From assembly GCA_948146395.1 (NCBI GenBank), contig OX411551.1:45914796-45978795 (forward strand): DNA of 64,000 nucleotides. The letters are read 5' to 3'. This DNA comes from Fragum whitleyi. Its lineage: Eukaryota; Mollusca; Bivalvia; Cardiida; Cardiidae. Of this stretch, positions 40,501 to 55,500 are shown piece after piece; the first letter of the stretch is position 1; each line of letters starts with the position of its first letter. The translations under genes and the position numbers were made by a program. The notes under the pieces are model-generated. The model had not been told where the DNA came from and ran no database searches. It worked only from the letters and a program-made list of their open reading frames with translations.

Positions 40501-43500
40501 CAATTTAAGGAAGGAAAAAGGTTGTGTTTGTTAAACACCCATGTATCTAACACTGCCATTTTCAGAAATTTTCTACATATTTGACCTTGACAAATGCCCT
40601 TGACTTTAACTTAGAGATGACCTTCAAAGTGGTACCAATCGTCTTGTCGGAAAGCAATACTCATGTGAAATATGAAGGCTTAATCCCTTACCAATCAAAA
40701 GTCCATGCCAAAACAAGATGTGTTTGTGAAACAAGAATGCCCCCGTAACAGCATTTTTTTTTAAAAGTTTGACCTTGACAGATGACCTTGACCTTGTCAC
40801 ATGACCTTGACCTTGTCACATGACCTTAACTTTGGTGTACAGCTTTGTATGTCAAATACTTTTGGAGAAAAGGCAAAGGTTAAGTTTGGTTGAGTTTTAG
40901 GACAGACGGACGGACAGACTGACGGACAGACAGACATGAGTAAAACAATATGCCCCCGATCTCTTGATACGGGGGCATAAAAATCGAGAGAACAAATGGA
41001 CAAACAGACAGGTCAAAAACAATATGCAATTGGTCTATCGATGTGCCGGCATAAAAAGGGTTTGTATCGGTCAATTAGAGATTTAATGACACAGACACAG
41101 TTGATACACAGACTAAAGGATACTCCAACATTTTCTTCATCTTCACTGAGAATAGAACCCATTCACTCTGAAATATTGAAATAATACATTTCACTCTGTT
41201 AGTAATACATGGCAATCTGGAATAATGAAATGATATATTTCACTCTGAAATATTGAAATAATACAGATAGACATGAAACATGCGTTATGCAGCACTGAGC
41301 AAAGGTACATACCTTAACAATCCCTTTTTCTGTTCAGCAGGAATTCCGTAAAATAATTATATGTGATTAATCATGCTAAATGCAACTTATCTTTTCAACC
41401 CTTTGCTGTTTAATCCCTGCTTATTACGTGCCTGTGGTTTTATTATTGAGAAAACATTGTGAAAAAAGAAGAAATTGCTGCTGACAAGCAATTTCTTCTT
41501 TTTCCACACTATTTTCGACCCTACTGAATGGTTATTTTTCAAATTAAATCCACTTTTAATTTTCGTCTGCAAAACCTTTGAATTTGGATAGATCCAAAAT
41601 TTTGTACAACAGGAAAGGGTTAACCCTTCTCATACTCTTAAAGACATATCAATGCTGTACATAATGCTTTGAAAGCCAATCGAAAATAAGAACAGCCTTT
41701 GAGGATATGCAGGCTGATCTCAGCCTACATTGCCTGTATTCTACTTAAGAATAGGTTGAGATGTCTAAACTCTTAGGCAAGTTTTCTGAAACAAAATTCA
41801 AATTCATCAGAAGGGTTACTGTATTTCTCCTAATAAACGATCCCAGGAGCTATACATTGCATGGTCAGGGAGCTTTTTCTTTGGTCTGATTTAAAAAGTC
41901 ATTGAATTGATGTCTTTCAGGCCCCTTTCTCTTTAAATTGATGTAAGTCTCCTGTAAACAAACATATAAACGATTGTTAAGAGGAAATTGACATCAAATT
42001 ATAGTAGAAGTCTCATAAAGTACTTAGAATTTAGGCACTTGAAGTGGGTTTTCATGGTAAAAAATGAAGGGAGACTACTATAAGCGAGGGAGCTATAATT
42101 AGGAGGAATACAGTAAGTCACCATGATTTACAGTACTTTTTTTTTTTCGTTTTATAATCCGTGAGGATAACATGATAAAGATATGCAACTCTTATTTCTA
42201 TCATGGTCCTAACTCATACCATATCTCATCATGCACTAGAGAGAGTGAAGTTATAGGAATTCAACCATTGCTACCCACTTTACAGCTACAGGGCATGTGC
42301 TAGTGGCTGAAACCTAAGTGTCATTTGCTCCTATACCATGATATTTTGGGGGTCAAAACTCATTCTTGATGGGTCAAAACAACAGCTAATTGTGTGTAGA
42401 ATTTTAACGGTTTCAATGTGAACTGTATACAATATACATCATTGAAAATTGGGTGATAAAATCCAGTTTTGACCCTTGAATTTTCTCTCAAAGGGGTCAA
42501 AATTACTCCCTTAGGAGTAATTTCTAAGGTTCTAAATTATGGGATATTTTTATATTTTTGAGGGTCAAACCCCTGGTTAAGGGCCAAACACAATCCTTGC
42601 ACCTAAATGGACAGGGCAGTACGTACAATAATTTTCAAACAGTAAACCTTACCATAACACAGGGTAGTTCAAACAGCTCCCTAGCCTCCTGGTAGTCACT
42701 GTTCTCAACATCGTCAGCGATCACATGACTAACCATCTCACTCAAATATGTGTCACGCTTCCCTCCGTACTTGGTCAGAAGGTCTATCACCTGGTTAAAC
42801 AAAATAAAACAGGATAAATTAAGCACGGTTTTACAAACAAACTGTCCCCAACTTAAGCATAGCTGAAAATTACTGACTAAAGCTGGTATTGTACCCAAGC
42901 TGACAAGTAATATTCAAATGATTTGTTTATAAGTCCATTGCGCTAACCACAGAGCCAAAGAAGATCTTCCCTGACGCAGATGTCAGACATTGTATTTAAA
43001 CCAAAGAAGCTATGCAGGACAGCGGTGAGAGTGGTGTCCCATAACAAGGGTTTTAGTACAGCATCAACAAAACGGAGTTCACTGGTAGGGTTTTAAACAG
43101 ACTTCAATTCTTTTCTTTTTTTTAACTAATTTATTCAAGTTCAATTGCGACAAAAGCTTAAGCTTATTGAATCGTCTCGAGCACTCAATCCTGATGTTTT
43201 CAGGTCCCTGAGAGAGAGGCAGTGCTTTAAACCCACTGCTACCCAATTTTACTGCTGGGTGAACTGGGGCTGGCTATTAAGTATTTTGCCCATAAACACA
43301 CCCCAGCAACAGTGGGGCAGTGTGCCTGCTTGGAGCCCAAATATGATCCTAGGGTCTTGATATGAACAAAATTGGAAGAGGTCCACTAGGTGATGCTACA
43401 TACCAAATATGAAAGCTGTCTGCCTTCTAGTTTTAGAGAATAAGATTTTCGAAGATTTTTCTTTTTTACCCTTTGCGCTCAGACGAGCTAAAAAGGATGC

Positions 43501-46500
43501 GCCCAGGCAAAGCCCAAATATGACCCCAGGGTCTTGATATGAACAAACTTGGTAGAGGTCCACTAGATGATGCTACAAATCAAATATGAAGGATGTCTGC
43601 CATCTGGTTTCACAGAAAAAGATTTTTAAAGATGTTCGCTCTTTGATTCTATGTAAAAAGGGTTGCGCCGGGGCAAAGCCCAATTATGACCTGAGGGTCT
43701 TGATATGAACAAACTTGGTAGAGATCCTCTAGATGATGCTATCTAGTTTCCAGTGGCCCTGGAAAAAATGGTGCTTGCTTTTTCAAATGACATCATTACT
43801 GTTCGAGAGCCTGTACTTTGGTTTACATAAGGAAGACAATATTGTCTGTGAAATAAACTAACAGAAAGTTGAATAAAGAACTGTTAAATAAATTTTTCAT
43901 AAAAATATAAATGCATATTCAAATGTACCTGTTTCTACTTATGGAAGTTCCTCGGCTTTTTCCTATTATTAAACTTTTCTTTAAACCAGATTTTTTAAAA
44001 AGTTCTAAATGTTTAATTACGATTTTGAAAAGAAGAAATGAGGTCACCGTGCTTTTTTTTTCCTCAGAGCTGTATGAAAAAATGGGCAATATTCATTTAG
44101 TTCTTGCCTTTGAATTTCTTTGAGAATTACACCCTTGATTTGAAGTTATTATTGGACAAATAAACATTCTGAAAGCGTTTGATTTTTGTTTTATTTAAAA
44201 ACGACGACCCATTCCACTAAATTATTACAAAAAATTGGAATTTTTATAAAGCAAAAGAAAATGATGACATCTTTATTTGGTCCTTAATAGAAGTATTTTT
44301 CCTTTAATATTAAGGGCTACTAATACATGTTTCACAGTAAAACAAGAGCCATGTTGAACATGGGCATAAGTCCCCTACCGGCTTTGTTTGTCTCAATGTT
44401 TTCCCACGCCAATTCTATCAGGGACGTCAAAACCAGGTCTTGTTAAAGGGTTAAACAAGACTTACATGAGTTGTTGTCTCTGCTGTGCCCACTATACAAT
44501 TCATGGAAGCAATAGACAGATGCAAGAAATAGTATCAATAACAGTTACCTTGTCTGATCCAAGATGTTTTTCTTCAGTCTTGTTGGTAAGAAATGAGAAC
44601 TTTCACTGGAGGTGATTAATACTGCTGCATCATCACCCTGACTAACATGGCTTATAATTTTTTTTACATTTTAAAACAGGTTTCATCAAGTTAGCTTGCT
44701 TAGTTATTAAATTATTGCAGGATCCATTTTTTGCCATATTTTCACTTTTTCTGTTACCATAGCAACCGCACTTTTTGTCAAAGAACAAAGATAAAATGAT
44801 GTGCATAATCTACACATTGCCATCTAGTCATATACCAAGTCTCATCAAATAAGCTTGCTTACTTATTAACTTATCGCAGGATCCAATATTTTTTGCCATA
44901 TTTTCACTATTTCCGTAACCATAGCAACAACAATTTTAGTCTAAAAACAAAAATAAAATGATGTGCATAATCTACACATTGCCATATAGTCATATACCAA
45001 GTCTCATCAAACTAGCTTGCTTAGTTATTATCTTATCGCAGGATCCCATTTTTGGCCATATTTTCACTATTTCTGTAACCATAGCAACCTCAATTTAAGT
45101 CGAAAAACAAAAATAAAATGATGTGCATAATCTACACATAGCCATCTAGTCATATACCAACTTTCATCAAAAACGCTTGCTTAGTTATTAAGATATCGCA
45201 GGATCAAGATTTGAGCGGACAGACGGACGGACGGACGGACAGACGGACGGACGGACGGACAGACGGACGGACGGACAGACAGAGGGCAAACCTATAGTCC
45301 CCTCCGGTGTGAACACCGGTAGGGGACTAATAAATATAGTTCTACTATTAAACTTTTTCTTATACTCTCAATAAAATTTGTGACATATTGAAGAATATTT
45401 TGATACGAAAAAAAAAAATGGGGTCATAGTCTTACTTTTTTAGATATTTTGACTCATTTGTTAAAATAAAGAGAGGCAATTCACAAAAAATAATCAAATT
45501 TCAAAACATATTTTTTTATATTGGAAATAACAAAATTGTTGGTATTTTGGTTCAGGGATATGAGAAAGGGGTTCTTTTTACCATTTTCATAAGTTTTATT
45601 TGCTTTCTATCTGAAAAATAGACTATAGGAGTTATATTGAATATTTGCTCGTTGTTTTCTATGAATACTCTAAAATCAGAAAAAAATGCCCCCAAAAATT
45701 GGTGAAAAAATATTTTTTTGAATTTATACAAAGTTTTGCGTGTTTTATCAACCTTTCATGCGTCTTTATCCAAAATCATTGTTTGATTAGTGTTTTATAG
45801 CAGGACAAGTAGAAATTTCAAGAATTTTGGTGACCGGTCAACTAGGCCCATTTTTAACTAGGCCCAACGTATATAGTGTGTAATCTAATACCTAATACCG
45901 GTGATTGTCGAAAAATCCAAATTACAGATGCTTCCACAAATGAAAACTGTAACTTCTGCTGAGAGTTATTTGTTTTGATATGAACCACTGAACTAGGTCA
46001 ATTCTACTGAATCTACTGGCCTAAACTTCCATGTTCCAACTCCTATGCCAACTAATGAAATTCAAGAAAAGTCATTTTTCTTTTTTTCTTTTAAGATTTT
46101 TTTTCCCTAATGCATAAAATTCAATGCAAAATAAACATTTTGGTATAAATTTAATCAGAAAAACTTTGACAAGATAAAAATGTATATTTATAACTAATGA
46201 AATGTTTGGCCAGGGTCCAAAGAATTCAGAAAAAGACACTCGTCCTGCAGGGCAAGTGACTTGAAAAAGTAACTCGTCCTGGTTTGATTATAACTCGCCC
46301 TTCAAAAGGCCTAGGGATTATTAAAGAACATGTTTTGTATCTTGAAACGTAATTTTGAAGTGCAGACGAAACGAAAGTACAATTTTTACGACATTCAAAA
46401 ACAATAGATTCCGGGTAATAAATTACGGTAAAAAGATCGAGACAAGTAAAATCATTTTATCATTTGCAAAAATACAACATCATGGATTTTTCGGGTAATT

Positions 46501-49500
46501 TTCAATGATTGTGGCTATAAGCGACAAAAGAAGTAGTAGATATGAACAAAACAGGGGAAAATTTATTTCTATGATTGATACTTTCCTTGATCGTGAGATC
46601 GATTTGTTTTTACGAAGTTCGGGTACCGGGTTATATCATGCGCAAATGGGAAGTTTTATTTTTCGAAATCAAAGAACATGACTGTTACAGTTAAATGTGT
46701 TGCGAACTTCTATCACCGTAAACTTTTTCGAAGCGTCTTTTTTGCATTTTCTCCAATTTTATCCTGACACTAGACAAAATGATTAAATGTCATACATTCT
46801 TCACTTGTCTGGGAGGACGACTGCCTTTGAATTTCCACTCGTCCTCCGGGATTTCTTACTCCAGGAATATTTACTCGTAAATACGAGCGGACGAGTGGAT
46901 TCTTTGGACCCTGCATATATTTTTACTGCTTTTTTGTAACTGAAATTTCTTAAGTTGGTTCATTGAATTGGATTGAGCGCATAAGAAAATATCCAGATGA
47001 TAATAAAAATCACAATTTCAAGATCTCATAATCTAGGCAACCCTTACCAAGAAGTTTAAGCCAGTAGCTTTTAGGATAACCACCCTGGGTACATTTTGTC
47101 AAATTTTCAAATCGCCGGTAATTCAGTGTTTTCATGAGAATCAATTGACCTTCAACCTCATGATAATACAGAGGAATCCGCTTAATAGCAACACATATTT
47201 GTCTGAAGAAAAGTTGCTATTAAGCAACTTCTATTATCTGATAATCAGAAAATAGTTATTTTCTATAACATCATTTTAACTTCCACTTGTTCTGAAATTT
47301 AGAAACTTTTTAACCATGCTGTTTGGAAGTAAAGGCAAGAATGTAGCACCATTCTAATATTTCTTGACAACTTAGTCATTATAAGTTTCTGGTGGCCTAG
47401 TAATTCATGTAAACACTGGAAAGGTGGCATTTTGATGGGAATATCCCAAAATCTGTTTATAGATTGATATAGTGAATAGATCAATACAATGAGGTTTGAG
47501 TATAATACTGTTGATGTAAGAATATCGAGACATGTTTGTTTTACCCAGTCAGATTATATAATTTCAAGTAGATTTTTCCAGTTTGATATGTTTCTAATAT
47601 CTAAATATTATTTTAAGTACAACAAGGTGTGTTTGTGAAACACGAATGCCCCTGTAACGGCATTTTTTTCTTCAAAGTTTGACCTTGACAGATGACCTTG
47701 TCCTTGTCACATGACCTTGACTTTGGTACCAGCGGATGCGCATCATTGAGATCTATCATCATGCCAAATATTAGCTTTGTATCTTGAATAGGCTTGAAGA
47801 TATTGGCAAGGTTAAGTTTTCAGGATGGACAGACGAACGGACGGACAGACAGACGGACATGAGTAAAACAATATGCCCCCAGTCTCTCTCTGCGGGGGCA
47901 TAAAAAGCAATGTTTCTGACCTCGTACACAGTCGTACAGTAGAATTCCTTTATTAGCAACTGGGATAATAGGGATTTTTGGTTATTAGCAACTTTTTCTC
48001 CTGCACAAAACCATTTCCTCTTTAGTAAAATTTGTCGGATAATCGAAACACAATAGAAATAGAAATTCCCGGATAAGGAAAACAAATTTATTGCACCATT
48101 ACCCTTTTTTATCGGATATAAGAAACAATTGGGAGCTAACATCGAGACAAAACTATTTCAAAGCATAGATTATCAAGTTTTGACATAAATTTACAGGTAA
48201 CCCTGCAATTCCGACAAGACACATAGATGCGTTGACATGACAAGTTGTTGACAATTTGGTATCAGGCTACGAATCCCCGTCATAGGCGGTGTATGGAAAT
48301 ACCGAAATAGACATAAATACTGAAATAGACCGAAATATATCGAAATACACCGAAATACACCCAAAATATACCGAAATAGGAAAATATATGTAAGAGAAAA
48401 GATTAATATATATAAATATATTTGTGATGAAACATCTATATGACGTCTTTACTGTGCATGAAAATAGAATAACCGTAATAAACTCTAAACAAGTATCAAA
48501 ATGTGTATTTCGGTATTTGTTGAAATATACAAAAACCTGAATAGTACATCAAAAAGTCGAAAATATCGAAATGCAACTTAAACAAGTTCTAAAAATGTGT
48601 ACAGTCAAAACTGTGTGAGCGGTCACCTGAGAATAGCGGTCTCACTGCCGTATGCGGCCAGCTCAGGTCCGCCCGCGCAAATTTGCTCTTTAAAGTAACT
48701 GTGAATAGCGGCATTCTGTCGTATGCAGCCGGCGGTCACCCGAAATTGTCTGAATTGCACCCATTGTACATCCCCTTAAGGTTCATGTAAAGTGTTTGAG
48801 GCCCAATCTTAAAACACTTCATTTGCCAAGAAAAAGGCAAATGTCCAGGTAAATTATATATCAAATTGAAGCTATTTAAGAGCACAAGGAATTAAGCAAC
48901 ATAAGACTGCCATAGCTATAGCAGTATAGCAAAACATTGTGGAAAAGGGTCATTTTGTACAGAACACGCAACTGCATGACTGTTGGATAAACTAAGCTCA
49001 TATTTTAACAAATTACAGTCTAAAGTACGACCCAGGTACTACTACATACGTTGGTATATAACTCGAGCCCAAAACATAGTTATGCAAGCATCTTATTTTG
49101 ACTTATTTTATAAACACATATGTCATATATGTCATTCTAATTTTGTAAACGTGTAGATCTTTTTAAGGTATGGTGTGTTATCACAACATGAATAGACATT
49201 AATAGTTTATTTACCTGTAAGGTTGTTTAGCAATATATCGATTTCTATTTCACTCAATCATAAATATAAAGTAATTTATTATAGATCTGTGATTTCAAAG
49301 ACTATAATTTAAATAAATTGCAGAAAATATTTCACAATATTATGGTGTGCTGTTGCACCATACCTAGCATCTATTTTGAAAACAAACCAAACCGGTTTGA
49401 CAAGTATGTTGACAAAATAAATGGAAATTGATTGTATCAAAGGAGCTTTTTGAGACCGAGTTTTATATCAACGGTTGTAGTACTACCTGGATAGTACTTT

Positions 49501-52500
49501 AGATTGTACTTTGTTAAAATATGAGCCAATTTTATCCAACCATCATGCAGTTGCTTGATCTGCACAAAATGACCCTTTTCCACAATGTTTTGGCTTTACC
49601 GCTATAGTTATGGCGGTCTTATGTTGATCAACTGCTTGTGCTCAAAAATAGCTTCATTTTGATATACAATATACCTGGACATATTGCTTTTTCTAGGCTA
49701 ATGAAGCGCCCTTAAAATTGGGTCTCAAACACTTTACATGAACCTTAAGCGGTCACGCGCGTCATCAAATTATGACAGGTGACTCGCTGATTAACGAAAA
49801 GTCGATAACGCGTCTGGATTATCCTATGCATTTACCGTGACGCTTACCTAATCAACACCTCTACCAATTTGTGTTATCTGAGCGGCCAGCAAATTATTTG
49901 ATCGATAACGGTAGCAGACTATTAATAACCAAATTAAGCAACCTATTAAACATTAACATATCGAAAGATTTTTGACGAATTGATCTCGGAAGGAATTTCC
50001 CTTCGTCCGCTCCGGGAGTATTTATTTTTTATCAGAACAACCGTTTTTTTCTCTTCTTTGCACCTAAAATCGCGTTGTCTCAGGGAAATTTTATGACACA
50101 CAAATGAAGAAAAATAACTAACAAATAAATAAAATAGAAGTTTTTGTCTTTAGTATCGTTTAATTCCGTGGAATCATCGCCGCTTGTCGAAAATGTCTGG
50201 GGATTTTCCAAATGACGTCAACTTACGTCGTCAAGCATGCCGGAAAAACGAGACTTTGTTTACATCCCGCGCACGTGAAATAATTTGCCGCCAAATCCAC
50301 AGGAACTCGCTATTGCGAAAATTATGAACACTTAAAACGTCGTATATACTCTCATGGAATGAAGTCGAAATTGTCACTTTCTCTAATGAATAATAATATA
50401 TTTTAACTAAACAGGAATATTATCGGTGTCAAAATCTTGTTCTTCATGTTTCTCACATGAAGTTTATTTAATTCTGCTCTGGTCCCTGTGACGAAATGCA
50501 ATTTGTTTATACATACGCCGTCAAATACAAGAAATATTCTCCAGGTAAAACCTATAAGTAGTGAATGACCAAAACATCGTAAATACCGCATCAATCAAGA
50601 AATATTTACATTGTTTTGGTTTTCCCTCGCCGATTTTGATATTGAATCTTACGAATACGAGTACTACATTTTCGGTGACCCATCCGATGGACTCATGATA
50701 TTAGTCCTAATTGTTGTTCGTCGTGCCCGCCGGCGGGGAAGGGGTTGGGGATTTTCCGTTAAGCGGCCAACTCCCGTATGCGGCCGATTTTGCCTTGTCC
50801 CGTGGGTGACCGCTATTGACAGTTTTGACTGTACTTCGATATTTGTTGAAATTATCATATCCTGCAAGAATAGTTCATCAAGAGTTTGAACATGCCAAAA
50901 TACAGTCTGAACTAATTATAAAAATGTCTATTTCATAATTTGTTGAAATATGCATATATCTCAACCATTTGATGCATTGTTAAGGTGGAAGACACCGAAA
51001 TACAGTCTAAGCAATTGATATAAAGGTGTATTTCGGTAGTTCATGAAATATGCATATCTCGACTGTGTATTACATCAAGAGGTCGAAAATACAGAAATGC
51101 AGTCTAAACGAGTTATAAAAGAAAGTGTATTTCGGTATTTGAAATAACAAACTTATCTCAACTGAAAGGTGCATATGAAGGTAAAAATACTGAATAACAG
51201 CATAAACAAGTGACAAAAAGGTGGAATTATGTATTTGATGAAATATCGGCATGCATATATATCACCTGTGTAGTACACCAAGAAGTCGAAAAATTCCCAA
51301 ATACAGCCTAATTCAGTTAGAAAAATGTTTATTTCGGTATTTGATGAAATAAGCATATTTCACCTGTATAATGTCGAAAATACCGTAATACAGCCCAAAC
51401 TAGTGAAAAAAGGGTGTACTTCGATATTCGATAAAATATGCATATCTCACCTGTAGATCGGGAGATCAAAATTACTGACATATGACTTAAGCAAGTTAAA
51501 AAAATGTGTATCTCGGTATTTGAATTAACATGCATATCTCAACTGAAAGGTGCATTAAAGGTCTAAGTACCAAAATACAGCTAAAACAAGTGATAAAAAG
51601 GTGGTTTTGTTTTATGAAATACACATACATGCATCTCAACTGTATAGTACACCAAGAAGTCGAATATACCGAAATACAGTCTAATTCAGCTATAAAATTG
51701 TGTATTACGGCATTTTTGACGTCTTGATGTACTACACAGGTGAGATATGCATATTTCATCAAATACCAAGAAACACATTTTTATAACTGGTTTAGGCTGT
51801 ATTTCGGTATTTTCGACGTCTTGATGTACTTCACAGGTGAGATATGCATATTTCATCAAATACCGAAATAGACATTCTTATAACTGGTTTAGACTGTATT
51901 TCGAAATTTTCCACTTTTAGATGTAATACACAGGTGAGATATGCATATTTCATCCAATACCGAAATAGACATTCTTATAACTAGTTAAAACTGTATTTCG
52001 GCATTTTTGACTTCTTGATGTACTACACAGGTGAAATATGCATATTTCATCAAATACCGAAATAGACATTGTTATAACTGGTTAAGGATCATCCGATGTA
52101 ATACAGTATTTCGGTATTTTCCCTTTTTAATGTAGATCTACTACATAGGAGAGATATGGATATTCCATCAAGTACAGAAATAGACATTGTTATATCTGGT
52201 TTAGGATGTATTTCGGTATTTTCGCATTCTTGGTGTACTACACAGGTAAAATATACATATTAGATCAAATACCGAAATAGACATTGTTATAACTGGTTTA
52301 GACTGTATTTCGGCATTTTCGACCTCGTGAAGTACTACACAGGTGAGATATGCATATTAAATCAAATACCGAAATAAACATTGTTATAACTAGTTAAGAC
52401 TGTATTTCGGTATTTTCGCATTATTGATGTAATACAAAGGTGAGATATGCATAAGTCATCAGTGTTCCCATAAACCCCCAAATGGGGGTGATTTACCCCT

Positions 52501-55500
52501 AAGTTGAAGCTTGTACCCCCAATTTTTGAAACCAGCCTTCTTTGTGTTATATAGAGAGGGTACATGCACGCTGTAAAATACCCATTTTTACCCCCAGATT
52601 GAAAAAGCAGTGGGAACACTGCTCATCAAATACTGAAATAGACATATTGTTTTAACTGGTTTAGACTGTATTTCGGCATTTTCGACTCCTTGATGTATTA
52701 AACAGGTGAGATATGCATATTTCATCAAATACTGAAATACAGAACAGAACAGAACAGAACAGAATTTTATTCAGAAATACGACTTGAACACATAGGTTCA
52801 TCGTCGACATACAAACATAATACATAACATACATGAGTATGGACATAATATTAACAAATTATACTAATTCTGAAATGCGGAAATACTGAACAATGAAAGG
52901 TCTTAACAAAAATGAATTTGTATAAAATATTTAGTTTTATTATTAGTTTGAAAATCAGTTTGAAACGTTGTTTAATTCAAACTTTCTTTTTTCCATTGCC
53001 TTTGTATAAAATATTCCAATACCGTTCAAGTTTTTGATATTTTCAGATTTTAATAATTCTACCATTTTAATCATATTTGGCCGAGTAAAATAATATTTCT
53101 TCAAATATGTATTTCTTAATTCTGTATATGCCGGACAAACAAGTAAAAAATGGAATTCATCCTCTAGTTCGTTTTTGTCACAAAGTTCACAAATTCTTTG
53201 GTTTCTAGCGATATTTCTATGACGTCCTGTTTCAATCAATAGTTGGTGAGCAGACAATCGTAATTTTGTCACGGCATTTCTATACTTAGTAATTCTCATT
53301 TTTTCTAAATGGGTCAAAATAGTTAAAGAATCTTTTAGATTCCTAAAAATAGTTAAAGATGGTCGGATATTGATATCTCCAAACCAATCATTTATGTATA
53401 AATCCCTCAGTCTATTGCGGAATATGGGTAGGAAAAATTTGATATTGACAGATGCAGGAAATAACCAAACATCATAGAAACCAATACTTTGTAATAAATT
53501 CTTCACTTTAAACGTCCATGAATTAGAATTGTTTAGTAGATTCATTTCTGTTAAAACAGTTTGGAGAATACAGTTTGAGTTTTTATCTGTAAATAGTTTG
53601 ATAAAATATTTGATTATTCTTAATTTCATATTTATGTGAAGAGGAAATCGTCCTAATTCTCCATAAATTGCTGAATTACTTGTCGATGACTTAACATTTA
53701 GTATTCTCTTAAGGAATTTTCTATGCAGTGCTCTCAATAAGCGGACGTCGACGTAATATACGTCCAGAATTTCAAGAATTACGTCCGGAAAATAAAACCC
53801 GGACGTAAAAAAAGTCCGAGATTCGAGGAAAACGTCCTGTAATTTGACCCCGAACGTTTTACGATTTTACCTAATTAAAGATTAAACGTAAGTCTACATG
53901 TGCAAAAAATCGATAATCAGCGCGAGCATACGCATTAAAGCTTACCAAAACAAGCCATGTGTAACGTGTGGGGTATTAGATAGTCGCTATAACAACCAGT
54001 CTCTGATTACGCAATCTTGTTGGGTAAGCGACGCGTCGTTTCCGCTTCAGTCATTATCTTTCTTCGTCGGATACAGATCGCGTGGGTCCTTTGATAGGAT
54101 AATTGAAACAATCAAAATTCAAGTCAGGGGAATATTCGTTATATCAAACGAAGTTCATGCAGCTCAGACCAATAAAATTACGAAACATCGCTTCCTAAAA
54201 GTCTTAGAATAGATCTACGGGTAATTTATCCGAAGTGAAAAAGACGCTACCGGAAAACATTTACAAAAGGTCATTCGACTGTCCTCGTTTAAATTCGTTT
54301 AGAATCGGCATCTTCGGAGAACGCGGGGAAATCCCAATGACGTCATTTAAGTTGTCTGCAACATGTCTGACGAGAGATTTGAAATGACAAATTTACTATT
54401 TGGATTATTCTTCGTAAATTTAAATAGGTTTAGAACTTTTATCGGTACACTACCTAGAACGTTCGCCACCTTTTGGGACGATTGGCTGAGGAAAATTAAA
54501 GCTGCATTAATTTCCGTAATATCGCCGGTTACCAAAACATCGTAACTAAAATTTGAGTAAGCCGCATTTCCTAGGCCCGCCGCGTAAGATACATCTAAGG
54601 ACCGTTTTCAAATAGAAACTCCACATTTTCTCATATTAGATCTAGTTTACATTATTTATTCAATGAAAATAATAAAAGGTGATTGTGAAACCAAAGCTCG
54701 TACCTACAGCTATAAGTCAAAGCTTCAAGTTTTAAGGCTTGGAAGTCGTTTATCCTTTGAGAACCAACTAGAATCATGGACTTTAAGCAAAAATTTAACT
54801 TATATTTAACATTGAACGAGCATTTACAAAGTGTGCAAAAAAATGATGGTGGGTGGGGGGTAGGGGGGGGTAAAAATTCCTTACTTCGAAAAAAAATTCC
54901 TGAAATTCCAACATGGAATTACAAAAATTCCTGATTTTGGCCCTTATTGAGAGCACTGTCTATGTATTCTTTCGATCGTTTCGCTGGTTGTAAAGCCCCA
55001 AACCTCACAAGAATAGCACAAGATTGATGCTACATAAGAGTCAAATAAATCAAGCATTAATTTTAATGGAATATCTTTGCTTTTTGTAATATATAATAAT
55101 TCACTCATTGACCGGGATGCCTTTCCTGTTAGAGTTTTTATACCGTAATTAAATTTCCCATTACTGCTAAAAACTACACCCAAATAGTTGAAATTAGAGA
55201 CAATTTCTATGTTGTTTCCAGAATACGAAAATGTTATATTATCTACGTTTCGGCCTTGTTGAAAAATGACAATTTTGGTTTTCTGAACATTTACACAAAT
55301 ACACATTTCAGCACCTGTCTAGGCTGTATTAAGGATAATTTCGAATCTTTGATGTAGGCCTATTATCCTGGTGCATTCTTCATATTTTAACTAATACCGA
55401 AATACACTTTTTCGGTTACTTGTTAAAAAAAATTTCCAGTTATTTCATTTTCCACTCAGCATTGACATCATATAAAAGTTTCATCACAGAGATATAAGAT

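Noticed and set aside
42255..42295. Minus-strand VKWVAM as the missing BRCT1 Trp exon
   Set aside because: The only acceptors put the frame out of phase with exon 2 or introduce a stop. The sequence (gctacccactttacagctac) also resembles the dispersed phrase cactgctacccaattttact near 43240.
42440..42480. Minus-strand GQNWILSPN as the missing BRCT1 segment
   Set aside because: The phase at the left is right, but no usable GT donor occurs before an in-frame TGA.
45213..45282. (GACG)n tract as an independent microsatellite
   Set aside because: It is the fixed penultimate part of tandem-unit family G, as in the other families.
51709..52741. CRISPR-like array of regular repeats
   Set aside because: The ~97-bp units are contiguous and diverged with no unique spacers, and the DNA is eukaryotic. 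It is an arm of the foldback element.
53898..54212. 104-codon plus-strand frame inside the hAT-like element
   Set aside because: Shows no transposase motif or other domain. The element is only 1.2 kb, so it is called non-autonomous.
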